NCBI GenBank assembly: GCA_004369085.1
Contig: ML210147.1
Coordinates: forward strand, 1,224,393-1,288,392
Reading direction: 5' to 3'
Source: Coprinopsis marcescibilis
Lineage: Eukaryota; Basidiomycota; Agaricomycetes; Agaricales; Psathyrellaceae
DNA: 64,000 nt
The notes beneath the pieces are model-generated. The model saw only the letters and a program-made list of their open reading frames with translations, was not told the origin of the DNA and made no database searches. Below, in pieces: positions 11,633 to 24,400 of this stretch (position 1 is the first letter of the stretch; each line of letters opens with the position of its first letter). A program made the translations under genes and the position numbers.

Positions 11633-11820
11633 TTTAGGAATCCAACAGGCTCAAAAGCAAATTGCCAGATGCCTGCTATTATCGCTCTGCCATTGACTGT
11701 CTGGGGTCTCCTCAAACGACGGTGACCGAGGTCCTTGTTTGCTCCTATTACGTCTAGACGCCCTTGCCGCTTTAGGCACTCCCGACAATCCATGGGCGCC
11801 TCCCGCCTTTACCTGTCACT
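11633..11820. promoter_or_regulatory. Divergent promoter between the AT-hook gene and NAA20
   Basis: Only 188 bp separate the two start codons, so both genes must take core promoter and 5' UTR from this segment. No TATA box is evident. A bidirectional promoter is inferred from spacing alone. Confidence 0.5.
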
Positions 11821-12569
11821 ATGAGTATCCTTCGCCCATTCAAAGCTACAGACCTTTTCAAGTTCAACAATATGTAAGTCCACTGCTCCCACTTCTATAG
11901 TCTCGCTATTGACCCCAGGTAGCAACTTGGACCTCTGGACAGAAACCGTACGTTGCAGCAATTCACCAACACACACCACCTAATGCTCGACACAGTACGG
12001 TCTAGGCTTCTACCTCAGCTATCTTTCGCGTTGGCCAGACCTATGCTGCGTCCAGGAAGCCCCTAGTGGTCGCATGATGGGCTACGGTGCGTTGCCAGAT
12101 TATCACATCTGACACATACACTAAACTGGCCCTAGTCATTGGAAAGGCAGAGGGAAAAAGCACCGACTGGCATGGTCATGTAACAGCAATCACCGTCGCA
12201 CCAGAGTACCGCAGACTCGGCCTTGCTCGCAAAATGATGGACCTCCTTGAATCAGTGTCCGACCAGGTCTACAAGGGATACTTTGTCGACCTCTACGTGC
12301 GCTGTGCCAACTCTATAGCCATCGGAATGTACGAAGGGCTGGGCTACAGCGTGTACCAGAGAGTACGCGAGTATTATGGAAGCTTGGGTCAAGGAAAGGG
12401 TGGTAGAGACGAAGAGGATGCATTCGGTACGTTCAAAGATCACTCTCCACGCTAAATCTTTTTAACCAGCGATCTAGATATGCGCAAACCAATGTCCCGA
12501 GATTCGAGCCACCGTTCAATACGAGCCAACGGCCGAGAAACTATAGTCGGTGCAAACGACGTAGCATAA
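11821..12569 (+). CDS. NAA20: N-alpha-acetyltransferase 20, NatB catalytic subunit
   Basis: GNAT-family enzyme that, with its NAA25 partner, acetylates nascent proteins starting Met-Asp, Met-Glu, Met-Asn or Met-Gln at the ribosome. Exons: 11821-11873, 11923-11947, 11996-12086, 12136-12426, 12478-12569; 183 residues, close to the usual length of about 180-200. The N-terminus MSILRPFKATDLFKFNNINL and the segment YLSRWPDLC are characteristic of Naa20. The acetyl-CoA loop is RRLGLA at residues 82-87 within VAPEYRRLGLA, preceded by WHGHVTAITV and followed by FVDLYVRCANSIAIGMYEGLGY. For the last intron the acceptor at 12477 is chosen because the nearer CAG leads to an immediate stop, while this one restores the conserved DMRKPMSRD tail. 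It converges on IML1 with 73 bp between stop codons. Confidence 0.95.
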
Positions 12570-12642
12570 AAGTACACAAATACAACATCATCTAATGAAA
12601 TCCATTTATCTTACGCCATGTTCAAATGCTGAGCTCGTTCAT

Positions 12643-15600
12643 CTAAAGAACCAGTGGCGGTGGGTCCTCTCCACCAACAGGCGCCAAAATGGCAAGCTGC
12701 TCATCGTAAAACCCATTCATCGCATCCGCATCCTGACAGAAATCATACAGCCTCAGCCTCAACTCCTCCGCAGTGCTCGCCAGCCTATTCGTGCCCTTAT
12801 TCTTCAACGCAACCCCCATCCTCCCAGGCCCTATCAACCTATTCGTCAAAAACAAGAACCCCTGCCCCCCATCCAACACCTGCACAAACGCAACCCCCGA
12901 CCGATGTACAAACTGCGAATAGTGGAACGGCGACCGTCTGTACGAGTAAAACACATCCACCTGCTCCGAATACAGATCCTGTGCCTCCACATCCACCACA
13001 AACCCAAACTTTTGCAGAAGCGCGTATTCAAAGTAGTATCTCGCAGCTTTAGTGCCCTCCGGTAGGACCCGTTTGTCCAGATCCGGGACAGTCGGCGGCG
13101 GGACGGCGAATGGGATGGGGAAACAAGACTGGAACGCGTTGCGTTCGCGGATATCGCTGATCTGCATAACATACGCTTCCACCAGCTTGAGTCCATATCG
13201 CTCGATAGCGCGATTCCACTGCCTAAGCATATCTTCGATGCAGCGCGCTGTCGTGCCGATCCACTGCAGTTCAAAGTGGAAGACGTTGGCAGGGTTGTGG
13301 ATGATATCATGGTGCAGAACCACACACTCAGCCTGGTCGCTTTTCTGTTGGACACAAACACAACGTCAGCCCGACCATGGAATAATGCAGACGGCTAGCA
13401 GACCGTACCTTGTTAGGATCCATATCAATGATCATAGTCTGACTGAGAATCAACCGCTTCCGCCTCTTTTCCTTATCCCCCCTTTCACTCTTCTCAGTCT
13501 GGACCTTCAGCCTGCTCATCGCCGACTGCTGGCTCCCCACAAACCTGGGAGTATCTTCGAGCCTCTTGAACCACCCCTTGATATTCGGCGTTACAGGACC
13601 GGACGACTCGCCCTTCAACCTGTAATAATAATGCCTGCAATCCAACGCAGTCAGCACCTGTCCCAGCTACGAACCAACACAAAAACCTACCCATCAAGGA
13701 ACGGATGCGCCGCTCGACAATGCTCAATCAACCCCTTCTCAAAACACTTGACACCCCACTCGGTCCCGTGTTCCCTCGAATTCACATCCCTAAACTCTCT
13801 CACCAACCAGCTCACAAACTCCGCACCAGTGAACGAGTTGTAATACAACGCCTTGTGCCAATGATGGTTTTTAATCAGCCCATCCTCCTTCATGGCAGCA
13901 GCGATCTGCGAGAAGGACAGCTCAGAAAACTCGCGTTCAGATTTCATGTTGATGCGGAGCGGGCCCATTTCATGAACCTGGTTGATCGACTCAACGAGCG
14001 ATTCGTCGAGGACACACGTCGCTGGGTCCAGCGTCGTTTGCAAGAAACGCACGGGAGGGGGTACGACTGATGATTTGTCGCGCTCGCCTGGTGGTTGCCA
14101 ACGCAGCTTGGTAAACTGCTCAGCGAGCTTCTCGATGCCAAGTATCCGGACCTCTTCTTCGTTGAGCTTCTCGCCTGATGGTCCGGTATTGACTGACGGC
14201 GATTCCGACGTGGGTATGACGATGAACCTCGTCCGCCAGTACCTCAACGATTCATGAAGGTGGTTTTGGTATCCACCAATCACCATGTCCATCCTAAACC
14301 AGAGCATAACGTAACAATCAGCAAACCCAATCCCCAAAACACCCACCAAGAAGAATCCAACTCACGGATTCCAATTCTCAAACGTCCGTACCTCAAAGGA
14401 CGTTGAAAGTTCCGTATATCCAACTGCCCCTATATCAATTGATAAATTCCCCAAGTACAGAAACGTACGACACTTACCACCCAGTTTCGGCCAAATCAAA
14501 CATTGGTACTTGAAGATCGGATGTTTCGGTGCCTTCCTCGAGAACCTCCGCACCTTGATTACCTCGCCATTGAACGAAATCTCATGAATTTCATTCGTTA
14601 TGCTCAGATACACCGGCTTGTCCGTGTTCTTCAGCACATCCGCCGCTCCAATCGCCTGCGGCCTCGTAGGGTGTTCGATAACAAAGGAACTGGAAGGCAT
14701 CCGCCTCAACCTCGCCCTCGACTCTCCCCGAGAGCCAGGAACACCAGCCGCACTACTAGGGTTAATCGCAGAAGCAACACCCGCAGCAGCACCTTGCACA
14801 CCCAAGTCCTCCCTCTCCCTCACCTCCTGCTCCTTGCCACTAGGCCGTATAATAAACTGATACCCCTGCGCAAGCCGTACCGCCGCCATCTCCCTCATCA
14901 CCATCAACGCCCACGCAGCAATCACATCCGCCTGGCTGCCCTTCACCGCAGGCGGACGCACAAGGAACGACTTGAGGTCCGTCGGGTCCACAACAAACTC
15001 GTACGAATAGCAGTCATACGCGTTCTCCAGCTCGCTTTCGGAAGGAAAGTGGTCGACGGTGAGGGGCAGACACGCGGGGGTGACCATCGCTTTCCACTTG
15101 ATCTCGTGCTTCTTGAGCGGGAAGGGGAGGATGTGCTCCCATCTCTTCGCCATTGACGACTGGAGGTAGGAGATGGGGCGTTGGGGTTGGGAGGGGTTCG
15201 ATGGATTCGAGTAGGATGCAGGGGAAGTCGAGGAGAGTGAGTGTGCGAGTGTGCTCGCGTTCATGCTCCGCCTCTTGTTGGAAAATATGTCATCCCGTGG
15301 AGGGGTGTTCAGCGGTGACCGCCGGGTGAAAGACCCACGCGGTGCGGCCAGCGAGTCCTCCTCATACCGAAGGATAGACCTGCCCAAAGGCGAGCCCTTG
15401 GCCTGCGCCAGAGATGAACTCCGCATACTGCTCGGTAAAGGCATTCGTATCGGCGCAGAGGGTGTATGAGATGTGGGTACAGGAATTGCGGATGAGGTTG
15501 AAGCGGTAGTAGTGGGGGCAGCGATGACGGTGGCAACTGCAGCGGAGCTGTCGCCAGTACCCGTCAAGGCTTCCTGAGAAAAGGCACCTGCGACTACGAC

Positions 15601-17846
15601 CTGAGAAGTCTCTGGTTGAGTGATCCCGCTGCTCCTAAACGGATTGAAAAGCCAGGAAGGAGTGAGCTTTGATGCAAGGCCACCCTTGGTACTGCCAGAT
15701 GAGCTCGAAGGTCGAGAGTTAGCGTGCTTCGCAGATGAGGTGGACTTGTGCGATGTGGTAGACCGAATGGATGATTTGGACGGTGAAACGCTCAAGTTTG
15801 ACGTGGTATTCGAAGGGCCGTTCCTAGTAACTGCAGCACTAGTTTCATCTGGCAACTCTTTCAAAATCTTCCTTGGGCTTTCTTCGATTGTTGTGATTCT
15901 GGGGCCAACAACCGAGTTGCGATGCGAGTTGCGCTTTTCCGAACGTACGAATCCTGGGATGGGGACCGCAGCCTTTGGTAGAACAAATTCAGGCGTAGTG
16001 CTGTGCTTGGCAAAAATATCGTTGTCGAAAGTTTCGGCCTCTTCTTTGGTCATTTCAGAGTGTCCGGGAGGGTGAAAGGGGGAAACTGGTGGCTCTGCTA
16101 AGAAAGGGACCTCGATGCTGGGCAGAACGTCGTGCTCTAACAGCCCGAGCATCTGAATTTCGTGCATTTTGGCACGGGCGACAAACCTGAAGGAGCCAGT
16201 CAGCCATTAAAAGGACCTCAAATGGGGTGGCAGGCGTACCGATCCTGGCGGAATGGCAAATCCATTTGCTTATCCCAAAAGGTCGTCGAAAGCCAAAATG
16301 GTTCCCACCAGAATGTCTTTTTCTTCCTTGCATCGACCCCAGCGTCGTCACTCCATAGTGGATCCTTCGATGCTGGATTACTTGTGTCTGCGCAATCCGG
16401 TTCTACTCCTTGAAAACTGAATATGGGGCTCTGGTGAAGCGGCTGCTTCGTCAAGAGGACCAAGTTGAGAACAACGCCTTGGTCAAGCATTCTTGTTGTG
16501 GTGAGCCGTAAAAGTTGCTTGTTGACGCGGAAATATCCTGTGCCCGGCGTGATAAGGATTGTGGTTGCACCGGTCAAGGAAAGTGATCTGTCAATGTAAT
16601 GGGATTCCATAGGATTGAGAGCCAGCTGCAAGGCCTCAAGGATGGGTCCGTCTTGAGCATACGAAATTTGACCAACGAGTCGGACATGGGGAGGTAAACC
16701 GATCTTAGAATCCAAGGAAGCACGGTGGTAGTGGTGGGCGAGGAGGATGTCCCGTTGGAAGTCCCAGAACGAATTCTTCAGGTTGATCAGAGTAGGTTTC
16801 CACTCGTAGTTGACCTCGAGATCGGTAATGACCTTGTAAAAGTCCTTGTACCAGTTTCCTCGTTCGTCACTGCGTAGAGGTCCAGCAGCATAGTCGATCT
16901 CGGACTTTTCGTAGTAGACACGGGATATGAGCACGATGGCGACTGTGTGGTTCGTTCCTGCCTCTTTCCATTTGTTGAATAGCGCGGGAAGGAATGAGTG
17001 TACGATCTTTTCGTAGTATCGTTCGCCGTCCCCGGCAAACTCCCATAGCTCCTTGCACACTTGGATGAAGATGGTGACCTTTGCGGATAGGGAACGGTAT
17101 ATCGCTTTGGTGGCCGCTGTGACGATGGCAGATGAGACCTGGAGCTAATTAGAAGACATTATAGAGAGGAAAGATAAACATACAGGCTTTCCGCCAATAT
17201 AAATCCCTTGAATCTTCGCTGCTATCCCTCCCAGAAATGTCACTTCTTGATTCACGTACACACATTGGCCCGTGATGTACTCTCCAAGCCTCCACATATC
17301 GTTCCTTCCAAGATACTGGTCTTGGAAAACAAATTCGACGTGGTCTGCCCCGTATTCATTCTGGTTCACCTAATCCATAGTTCAAGAACGATCCCGAAAG
17401 GTTTCACAATGGTCTTCTCACCTTCGTAAGCGTCACTTCTTCGTTATTCCTGATACTAAAGCCCTCAGCAATCGGTTTAGGGATTGATATCTGTATGCTT
17501 ATTAGATGACGCATAGATAACGATCTCTCAGACGAACCTGGAGTTGATAACGCGCTCCTTCATCTCGAGGCACCTGAAACAAGAACCCTGGCGACTGATC
17601 AGAGGTCCCCACAGTCACTCGCACTAGATCCCCCGGAGCAACACCAGGCCAATACACATGGTTGAAGATGATATTGGGTGAGTCCTTCACTTCATGAACC
17701 CATGCATTCAAGGTCTTGGAGTCGCCGACATTCAGAGGTGTTGGGGGAGCCGGTGGTGGTGGTAGCGCTCGGATTACAGACTGCGAAGTGTTTGAACGAC
17801 GGCGACTGAACTGGGAATGCTGAGATTCAGCTCTGGAGCCCGACAT
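12643..17846 (-). CDS. IML1: Iml1/DEPDC5 homologue, catalytic subunit of SEACIT/GATOR1
   Basis: GAP subunit of the SEACIT (GATOR1) complex at the vacuole; it promotes GTP hydrolysis on Gtr1/RagA-B and so restrains TORC1 when amino acids are scarce. Exons: 17846-17538, 17490-17422, 17369-17184, 17138-16240, 16186-14478, 14429-14366, 14293-13691, 13634-13409, 13344-12643; 1588 residues, near the yeast length. Diagnostic segments: GADHVEFVFQDQYLGRNDMW, YRSLSAKVTIFIQVCKELWEF, WWEPFWLSTTFWDKQ, FKYQCLIWPKLGG then AVGYTELSTSFE, and a DEP domain at about residues 1203-1288 (HWHKALYYNSFTGAEFVSWL to HPFLDGHYYYRLKG). A Ser/Thr/Pro-rich insert follows the WWEPFW region. The exon starting 17138 could begin at 17144 (two extra residues). 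The first intron uses a weak GTTCGT donor. A strong hairpin lies just upstream (17914-17957). Confidence 0.95.
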
Positions 17847-17913
17847 ATCCTTTGGACGTTATATAAGGCACTGAGCACATGGAATATAGCAACTTGACCG
17901 TTGTGTTGTGGTC

Positions 17914-17957
17914 CAAGTCAAGCGTCCATCACAGGTATTGATGGACGCTTGAACTTG
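17914..17957. repeat. Near-perfect inverted repeat (hairpin), 18/19-nt arms
   Basis: Arms at 17914-17931 and 17939-17957 are reverse complements except for one extra T in the right arm; the inner 14 bp (TCAAGCGTCCATCA) are perfect. The loop is 7 nt. It lies 68-111 nt upstream of the IML1 start codon, so in its promoter or 5' UTR. Confidence 0.85.
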
Positions 17958-18443
17958 CGTTCTACCACGATGAATGGTCCCCTCACAGTCTATTATTGTT
18001 TTGCGGACAGAACAATGCAAGCTCTACATTCTCTGAGATATCTGGGTAGATTGTGGTGTGTACATAACAGTGACTGCTCTCTTCTGACCGATTCAGATTA
18101 ACAAGAAATAAGGAAAGGGGGCATTTTTACACGACAACATATTAGGCCCTGGGCAGGTAACAGAGACCTCAGGCTCTAAGGCGACTCCCAAGCTAGCCAT
18201 GAAGCAGATATATATTTTCTCAGAGGTGCGAGGAAAGCTGCGCAACCAACAAACTTTTCCTTCGCTATGTCTCTGTTGGAGGGGGGAAATATGACATTCA
18301 TATATTCTCATCCCGGAAAGTTCCCGCTGCCTGTTGAGCGGACTGGTACCACAAACCTCAGGTTGTCGCACGAGCTTGCCTAGTCTTAGCTTCGCTAGGC
18401 TGCTCGAAAATCACCCGCGACCAGAAATGCGAACTGGGTAGGA

Positions 18444-18461
18444 CTCTCTCTCTCTCTCTCC
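18444..18461. repeat. CT dinucleotide microsatellite
   Basis: Nine uninterrupted CT units. Confidence 0.9.
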
Positions 18462-21400
18462 GCAATTCTACTTCTGCGACTTCGTGTCTTCAACAAAATC
18501 GACCGGTACCGACATTACTACAACCAACTGTCATCCTCTGATCACTCCGCACCCCCGACCTACCGGCTACTCTGTCCTTCTGCACCTGTACCTGTCTGGG
18601 TTGGGTGGCCTCCTGCCCTCGTTTTCCATCCAGGGTTCACTACCCAGGCCATCAAAGGATTAAGCTCAGGTCTTGAACTCGCTGCCGGCACGCCTCGTGG
18701 ATTGTCCCTGGCCGTGTTGATTAACCGGTGGACCACAAAGTCAAATATCTTGGCTCCGGACTACATACCCCCATGGTGGAAACCCGCTTCCCGCGAACCG
18801 AGGAGGTCAACCACTGGGGAACATGGGCGGTCTGTCCTAGCCTGCCACCTATCACAGGCATCCAAGCATCTGAGATTGAGGATAACGACCTCGTCTGGCG
18901 GAAATTTCGATTGTCATGCTTCCGGTGTTGTGACCTGGTTCGAAACATCTCGCCTCTTCAATCTTCGACGATCGGTCGACTCTATGTCAATTCAGGCTTG
19001 TCCTTGTTACAATCTTCTGGTGCATGTGACGACCTCACTGTTCTGGCACGTAGCAATCTGCTTCTGCGACCCAACCAAGGAAGTGAACTACGAGTCAGGG
19101 CCGTTATCCAATGGTTTTCCCTGGATCGCCTTTAATGCGTTTTAAGTTTCGCGGGGTTAGGTTATAATCATAATCTTTATCTGCATCAGCTGTTTCCCTA
19201 TTTATTTATTCGTCGTCCTGTACTTATGTATATGCAAAATAAATGGCGGCCGCCCAAGTCGACGACCAACGAGGAGAACATGCGTTCACGCGACTTCCGT
19301 AATTTCAATCAAGTCTGAATCCGATTTGGGACAACCAAGCTTTCTTCATGTCCATCCACGCTATATCTGACATCTGCGAGCTAAGTCTTCAAGATGGTGC
19401 CATTTCACACTCTTTCAACAATATCAATACTTATATCTCTTTTCTCCTTACCTCATGGCCCGGTTCGCTTCGTCAAGTGAGTATGCCAGCGAAATGATGG
19501 CGGGGGAGGCTTCGATGAGCTGTTGGCCAGCGTGAACCGACTTGGAATCAAAGATGGCCCGCTCGACTGCCCCGAGATCTTTGTACCACTAAGGGCCACA
19601 GAGATTTACGACCTGGAGAGCACCTTGCGCGATTTCGTCGCAGATTTGAAGCCTGTCTCAATGAATCTTGAGAAGTCAATTTGTAAGTGTCCCCCTTTTG
19701 TGTCCCCATTGCTCCACATTGAATCATGGGCATCTCAGAAGCAAGCTTTGAAGTCGTCGATAATCGGTAATCGAGGTGTCTCTAATCGTAAAGCTGCAAG
19801 GCTGCCACTTTCTGGTTCGTTTTCCGCCTGATGGTGGCACCCCTTTACTTTTACGAAGCTCCAAACTCTCTCAAGCCGCGCAATTTTTGGTCGGCATGTA
19901 CCCCTGGTGCACAACGTATTCGAGGATCGGCATGGCCCTCTTATCGCTTAGCGAAGGAATCAACCATTGATGTCCGTCAAAACCGTGCAAGTCTTGATGG
20001 GCAACGAGAGACACGCACTGAATCTAGGTGAGGTATGCCGCGATGGTACCATTTTCGGTAGCTTCAATTCGCTGAATCATACCCAGAACGTTCTTTCCCC
20101 AAAGGAACTCCTTAGTCCTCTGACCGGACACGCTTAATACACGCGTTTTTTCCTCTGCTGTGAAGGACTTGCGACCTCAGGGTCTTTCATCGCCTCGCAA
20201 TCTAATCAAGCAAATGATGCGGGGCTCCTGTTCCTCCGGCCCAACTGGAGTTCGGCATCCCCAAAACTCAGACTCGCTCGTATGTGGCGCCTTCTTTGAG
20301 GGTAAAGTATCCTTTTTTGCAACAGTGCTGTTCAACATGCGGCAGTTCGGTCCGTACATGACGTTGCAGTGGCGAATTTTGTCCCCTCGAACGTTTTCCG
20401 GCCGTGATTACTGACTGGTAGAGGATCACCACGCAGGTGATCTCTCGGCCCACCGATAAGTGGTGAGTAAATGTTCACACAACGTATACCCTTCATTGAC
20501 TAAATTAATTCAAAATGCAAGGCTTTCGCGAGCCTAAAAGGGGGCAACAGCCTCGATATGGTGGTCGATGGCCTGCGGAGGCTTTGTCTGGCTCCGATTT
20601 TCCTTATCGCGCTCTTCGGGCCTTTCAAGGCTACGGGTACTTCCGCCCCTGCATCCGTCAAGGCGAACTCTTATATCACTCCCTGACAATCGGAAAGAAG
20701 AAATGAATGATATGTGGCTGCAACTCAAGGACTACACGTTGGGATGGACTCTCTTTCTCTCTGGGTTTTCACAGCGTTTCTCAATCCTTTGAAGGCACCA
20801 TCTGGACCTAGAGCTGGCAAACTGGTTTGCCCATCGACATTTGGCTTTCCGACGCGTCAATTTCCGTTCCTGGTATCCGGAAAGTTTGTGGAGGAAACAC
20901 TCTACGCCTCGTCTCCAACTTAATATCCGTCTACTCTGTACGCCACAATCCAGCTTTTACCTCAGATATGGGATCTTCATCGTGTCTTTCGTGAGTTCAG
21001 GGACTCCAGCAACAATGGATCTGTCAACGCATCGCTCGTCTTTACTTTCCACACCATACCGCCAGTCGTAACCGAGTACCATAGCCGCCGCCGTGGTACT
21101 TGATTAAGATCTGTGCAAGCCCTAATTGCATTAGATTTTCTGGACATAGCTTCTTTAACTGCCCAGCTTTGCTCGCCCTGTGCCCTAGCAATCAAGGATA
21201 CCGAATCAAGCCACAGGCGCCATGTAGCTACGCTATACACTTGGATTTCGGCTATACGCGAGGCCTCGTGCTCCAGTACAGCGCATTACTCTCCGGCAAC
21301 CATCCGCTCCGTTGGCTTGATGACGCAACTCCAGCGACTTAGGCTGTGTCCCATGGACCCTGAACGCGTCCAGTCACAGTAGCCCACACAGATCTTGAAC

Positions 21401-24400
21401 CAGGACAAGAAATGCATCGGAATGCGTCAAACTGACTTTCTTGGTTCGAATTATGGGTCCTGCCACCTGTGTTCCGCCTGCTACTGTCTCCTATCTCCTC
21501 CTATGTGATATACTGAGCCCGGATCTGTCCCAGCCATTCAGCTCGAAACGCGCCTATAGCTGGGCCCTCTCAACTCCAATCTCTTGGTTCACTACCCTAT
21601 GCTCTCCTGCTGCAGGGTTGGGTTTTACTGGCCAATCCTCGACAACAAACGGTCTCCGTCGTGTTTCAGCTCCTCGTTATCCATCTTTCCCAGATCAACT
21701 ATTAACTATCACACATATTCTCCCGTCATGACCTGGTTCATCTCTACGTGTCTGCGTGTATGTTGGCTCATATCTTCGGACCTACACCTTCCCAGGACAT
21801 TGCCTTTTTAGTGTTCTAAACGATGCCAGGCAACTCCGAGGTTCGAACGAGGCTGGGATAACCTCTGGTTTGCTCTCGGCTCTGATCTCTTCCTATTAGG
21901 TCTTCTGCCAATATCCACCGACTTCTGCGTAGGCCAAGACCGAACAGCTTGTGCCCCCGAGCCCACATGGCATTCCGTTTTCTGATCGGGTTCCTATAAT
22001 AACGACTGTACCAGCCTGTACCTGACTACTAGTGCACGATCATATTTTGGTTGTGATGTCATAGTGTATTACTCCCGCTCGATTTCTTCTTTAAATATTA
22101 CTTTAAGGTGTACTTGGGCGCATTTCTGGCTCTTTCCCGTCGTATCTATCAAAGTTGAACCTGGTTTTACGAACTCCCAGGCGAAGCCAGCATGTGAATT
22201 GACCCAGTGTGGTTTCTGCTGTCCCCGGAGTTTCCTCGTTCGAACAAGGTTTGTCAAGGTCGAAGAATGGCAATGGCTCGGGCGTCGGTCATTCGACAAC
22301 ATTAAATTTCCCTCGGCCCTGGGACTTGCAGTTTGTTGATTGGAATTGTCAAAATGGCCGGGGTTGATGTCGGAGTATCTTCGTTGTGATTTGTCGAAGA
22401 GCTTATTCCGCCCAAAGACTCAATTCAAACTGATCTTCTGATCTCTCCACGATAGGCAATTTCGAATTTTCGAAAACAAAAGAACTTGAAGCTCGATAAT
22501 CTCGAACTCCCGATAGGATGTCGGCCCGGTAAAGCTCAAGTCTAATCGGCTCTCCGGAGCTTGGTGCTGCAGGTTCAGTAGGCAGGACTGTAGACGTACC
22601 AGAACAGATCAAATACTCGGTGTTTAATACTTACTGTGGGGATCGCCGAGACCAACACGAATGTACAGATTTGGCAGAAGAAAGCACAATGCACGGACCG
22701 GGTCTCATTCAACAGCCGGCCTCGATATATTCGTCGCCTTGTTTGACCTGAAGAAACAGGTATTCGATTGAGGTTGAATTCAAAGAACAAAATTGCCTGG
22801 GAAGGGGATACCCTGTGAGCCATTGGTGCTACAAACGTTTCTTCCGGTGAGTCATGCAGCCCTCCACACTTTCTTCCTTGGGTGTATGGTGCACTGCGGC
22901 CGTTTCATGATTGCATGATTGGGACAAAGTGAGGATATTAGGGATAGAACAGAGTTGAGTTGGAGCCTTGTCGTTGAGAGTCGACCGCCAACAGCCATAT
23001 TCTCCTCGATTTCGTTTAAATCCATGCACAGGCTTTCCGAGTCATTCTACATGTAATTACAGGCAATGGATTGAGCTGATTATGTACTGAGGGCGCAAAG
23101 TAAACAGTACAAGTACCTCGGTAGTCTTAGTTGAGCCTTCGAACTCGAATTTGACCTTGAAGGCTCAAAGTGTTGGCGCTTAAAATACTTGATAGTATCC
23201 AGCAAAAGTTTCTCCGGTGGGTATCTGCGCCCGTCCGGTCCGGGTTAAGAACAAGCTGATCACGAAGACTCCGAGGGAATTGTGGGTTTTCTATCCCCAC
23301 GAATTGGCTCACCCACTGTGCCCCCGACCATTTGTCCCGGATCCATATTTCCAGAAAGCGAAATTGAATGCACATACATCTTTCCTTATTCATCCGCTAA
23401 AGCAGTCATGCTGGGTCTTTCTATCTTCTCTTCCAGTGGCCTATGTATCCTATCCATCGATAGCATCTGGAACGGAGCTTGCCCTCGTTCTCCCGTCCGA
23501 TCCCTATCTCTGCACAGGTCATTATGAGCCGGGTGATACGAGCTGGTTTGCCTCTCCAAGACCTATTTCTGCTACTGCGACCCGAATGCAAGTCGACAAG
23601 TGGGATGACAGTACCTTGGGGTCAACTATTTTTGAATGCGGGGTAAGGTACTTTCGGACACATTTGTGACCGATGCGAGGGCTACGGGGTGTACTTCCAG
23701 ATCTAAGTGTGTATCATACCTGCGTGCCTCTCCGACTTTCGAAATCGCCCTGGGGCCTGATTATCGGAGGAAAGAGTGGGTTCTTTCAGGTTCATTCCAA
23801 GATAGCTCCCCGTATCTGTTTCCTCTCTCTGATGACATCATGAATGAGTTACTTGTAGTCCGGCTATGCAATTGCCGGAGCCGGTCACTTATTGGGTGAC
23901 GCGGATTTACGCCTCTATTTACCGACACCATTATCTTTGAAGTTCAATCACTTCGAGCGCTAACGCAACTTGGCCTGCGATCTGCTTGTTTCTCGATTCA
24001 ACTTATCTTGCCCTTCAAGGTTTGTTCGATCGAACTCTTGCCAGGGCGAAAGTTCAACGAGTTTGGAACTCGCCTCCGACCACCACGCAGAAACCTCCTC
24101 CAGGCTCTCTCCAATGTACTTCTGGTAGGAGTGGTACCCCTTCGGCGCTTAGGACATCCGTGTATACCGACAGAAAGTCGGAGATCCGTTTGGAATGATC
24201 ACCAGTGGCCTCGATTGCGTTTTTGGTAACTTTTTCAAAGTTGTGGTGATATGAGTTGGTCTGCGCCATTGTCTCCATTGGAAAATGGAAGGTCAAACAA
24301 AAATAAAAGTGAGTTCATGTTCCGTGGACCGTCGGTGATGAAACAACACAGAGATGATCTTCAGTTCGTGTCATTTGATGTCACTTGACCGAAATCGCCC

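Noticed and set aside
17859..17866. TTATATAA upstream of IML1 as a TATA box
   Set aside because: Only 13 nt from the start codon, too close for a core promoter using that ATG.
18727..19145. Overlapping frames of 135 and 147 codons on one strand
   Set aside because: Two competing frames, no splice signals that extend either, no recognisable domain.
19500..22340. Degenerate LTR retrotransposon
   Set aside because: The texture is repeat-like, but no reverse transcriptase, integrase, protease or terminal repeat could be read, so the class cannot be claimed.
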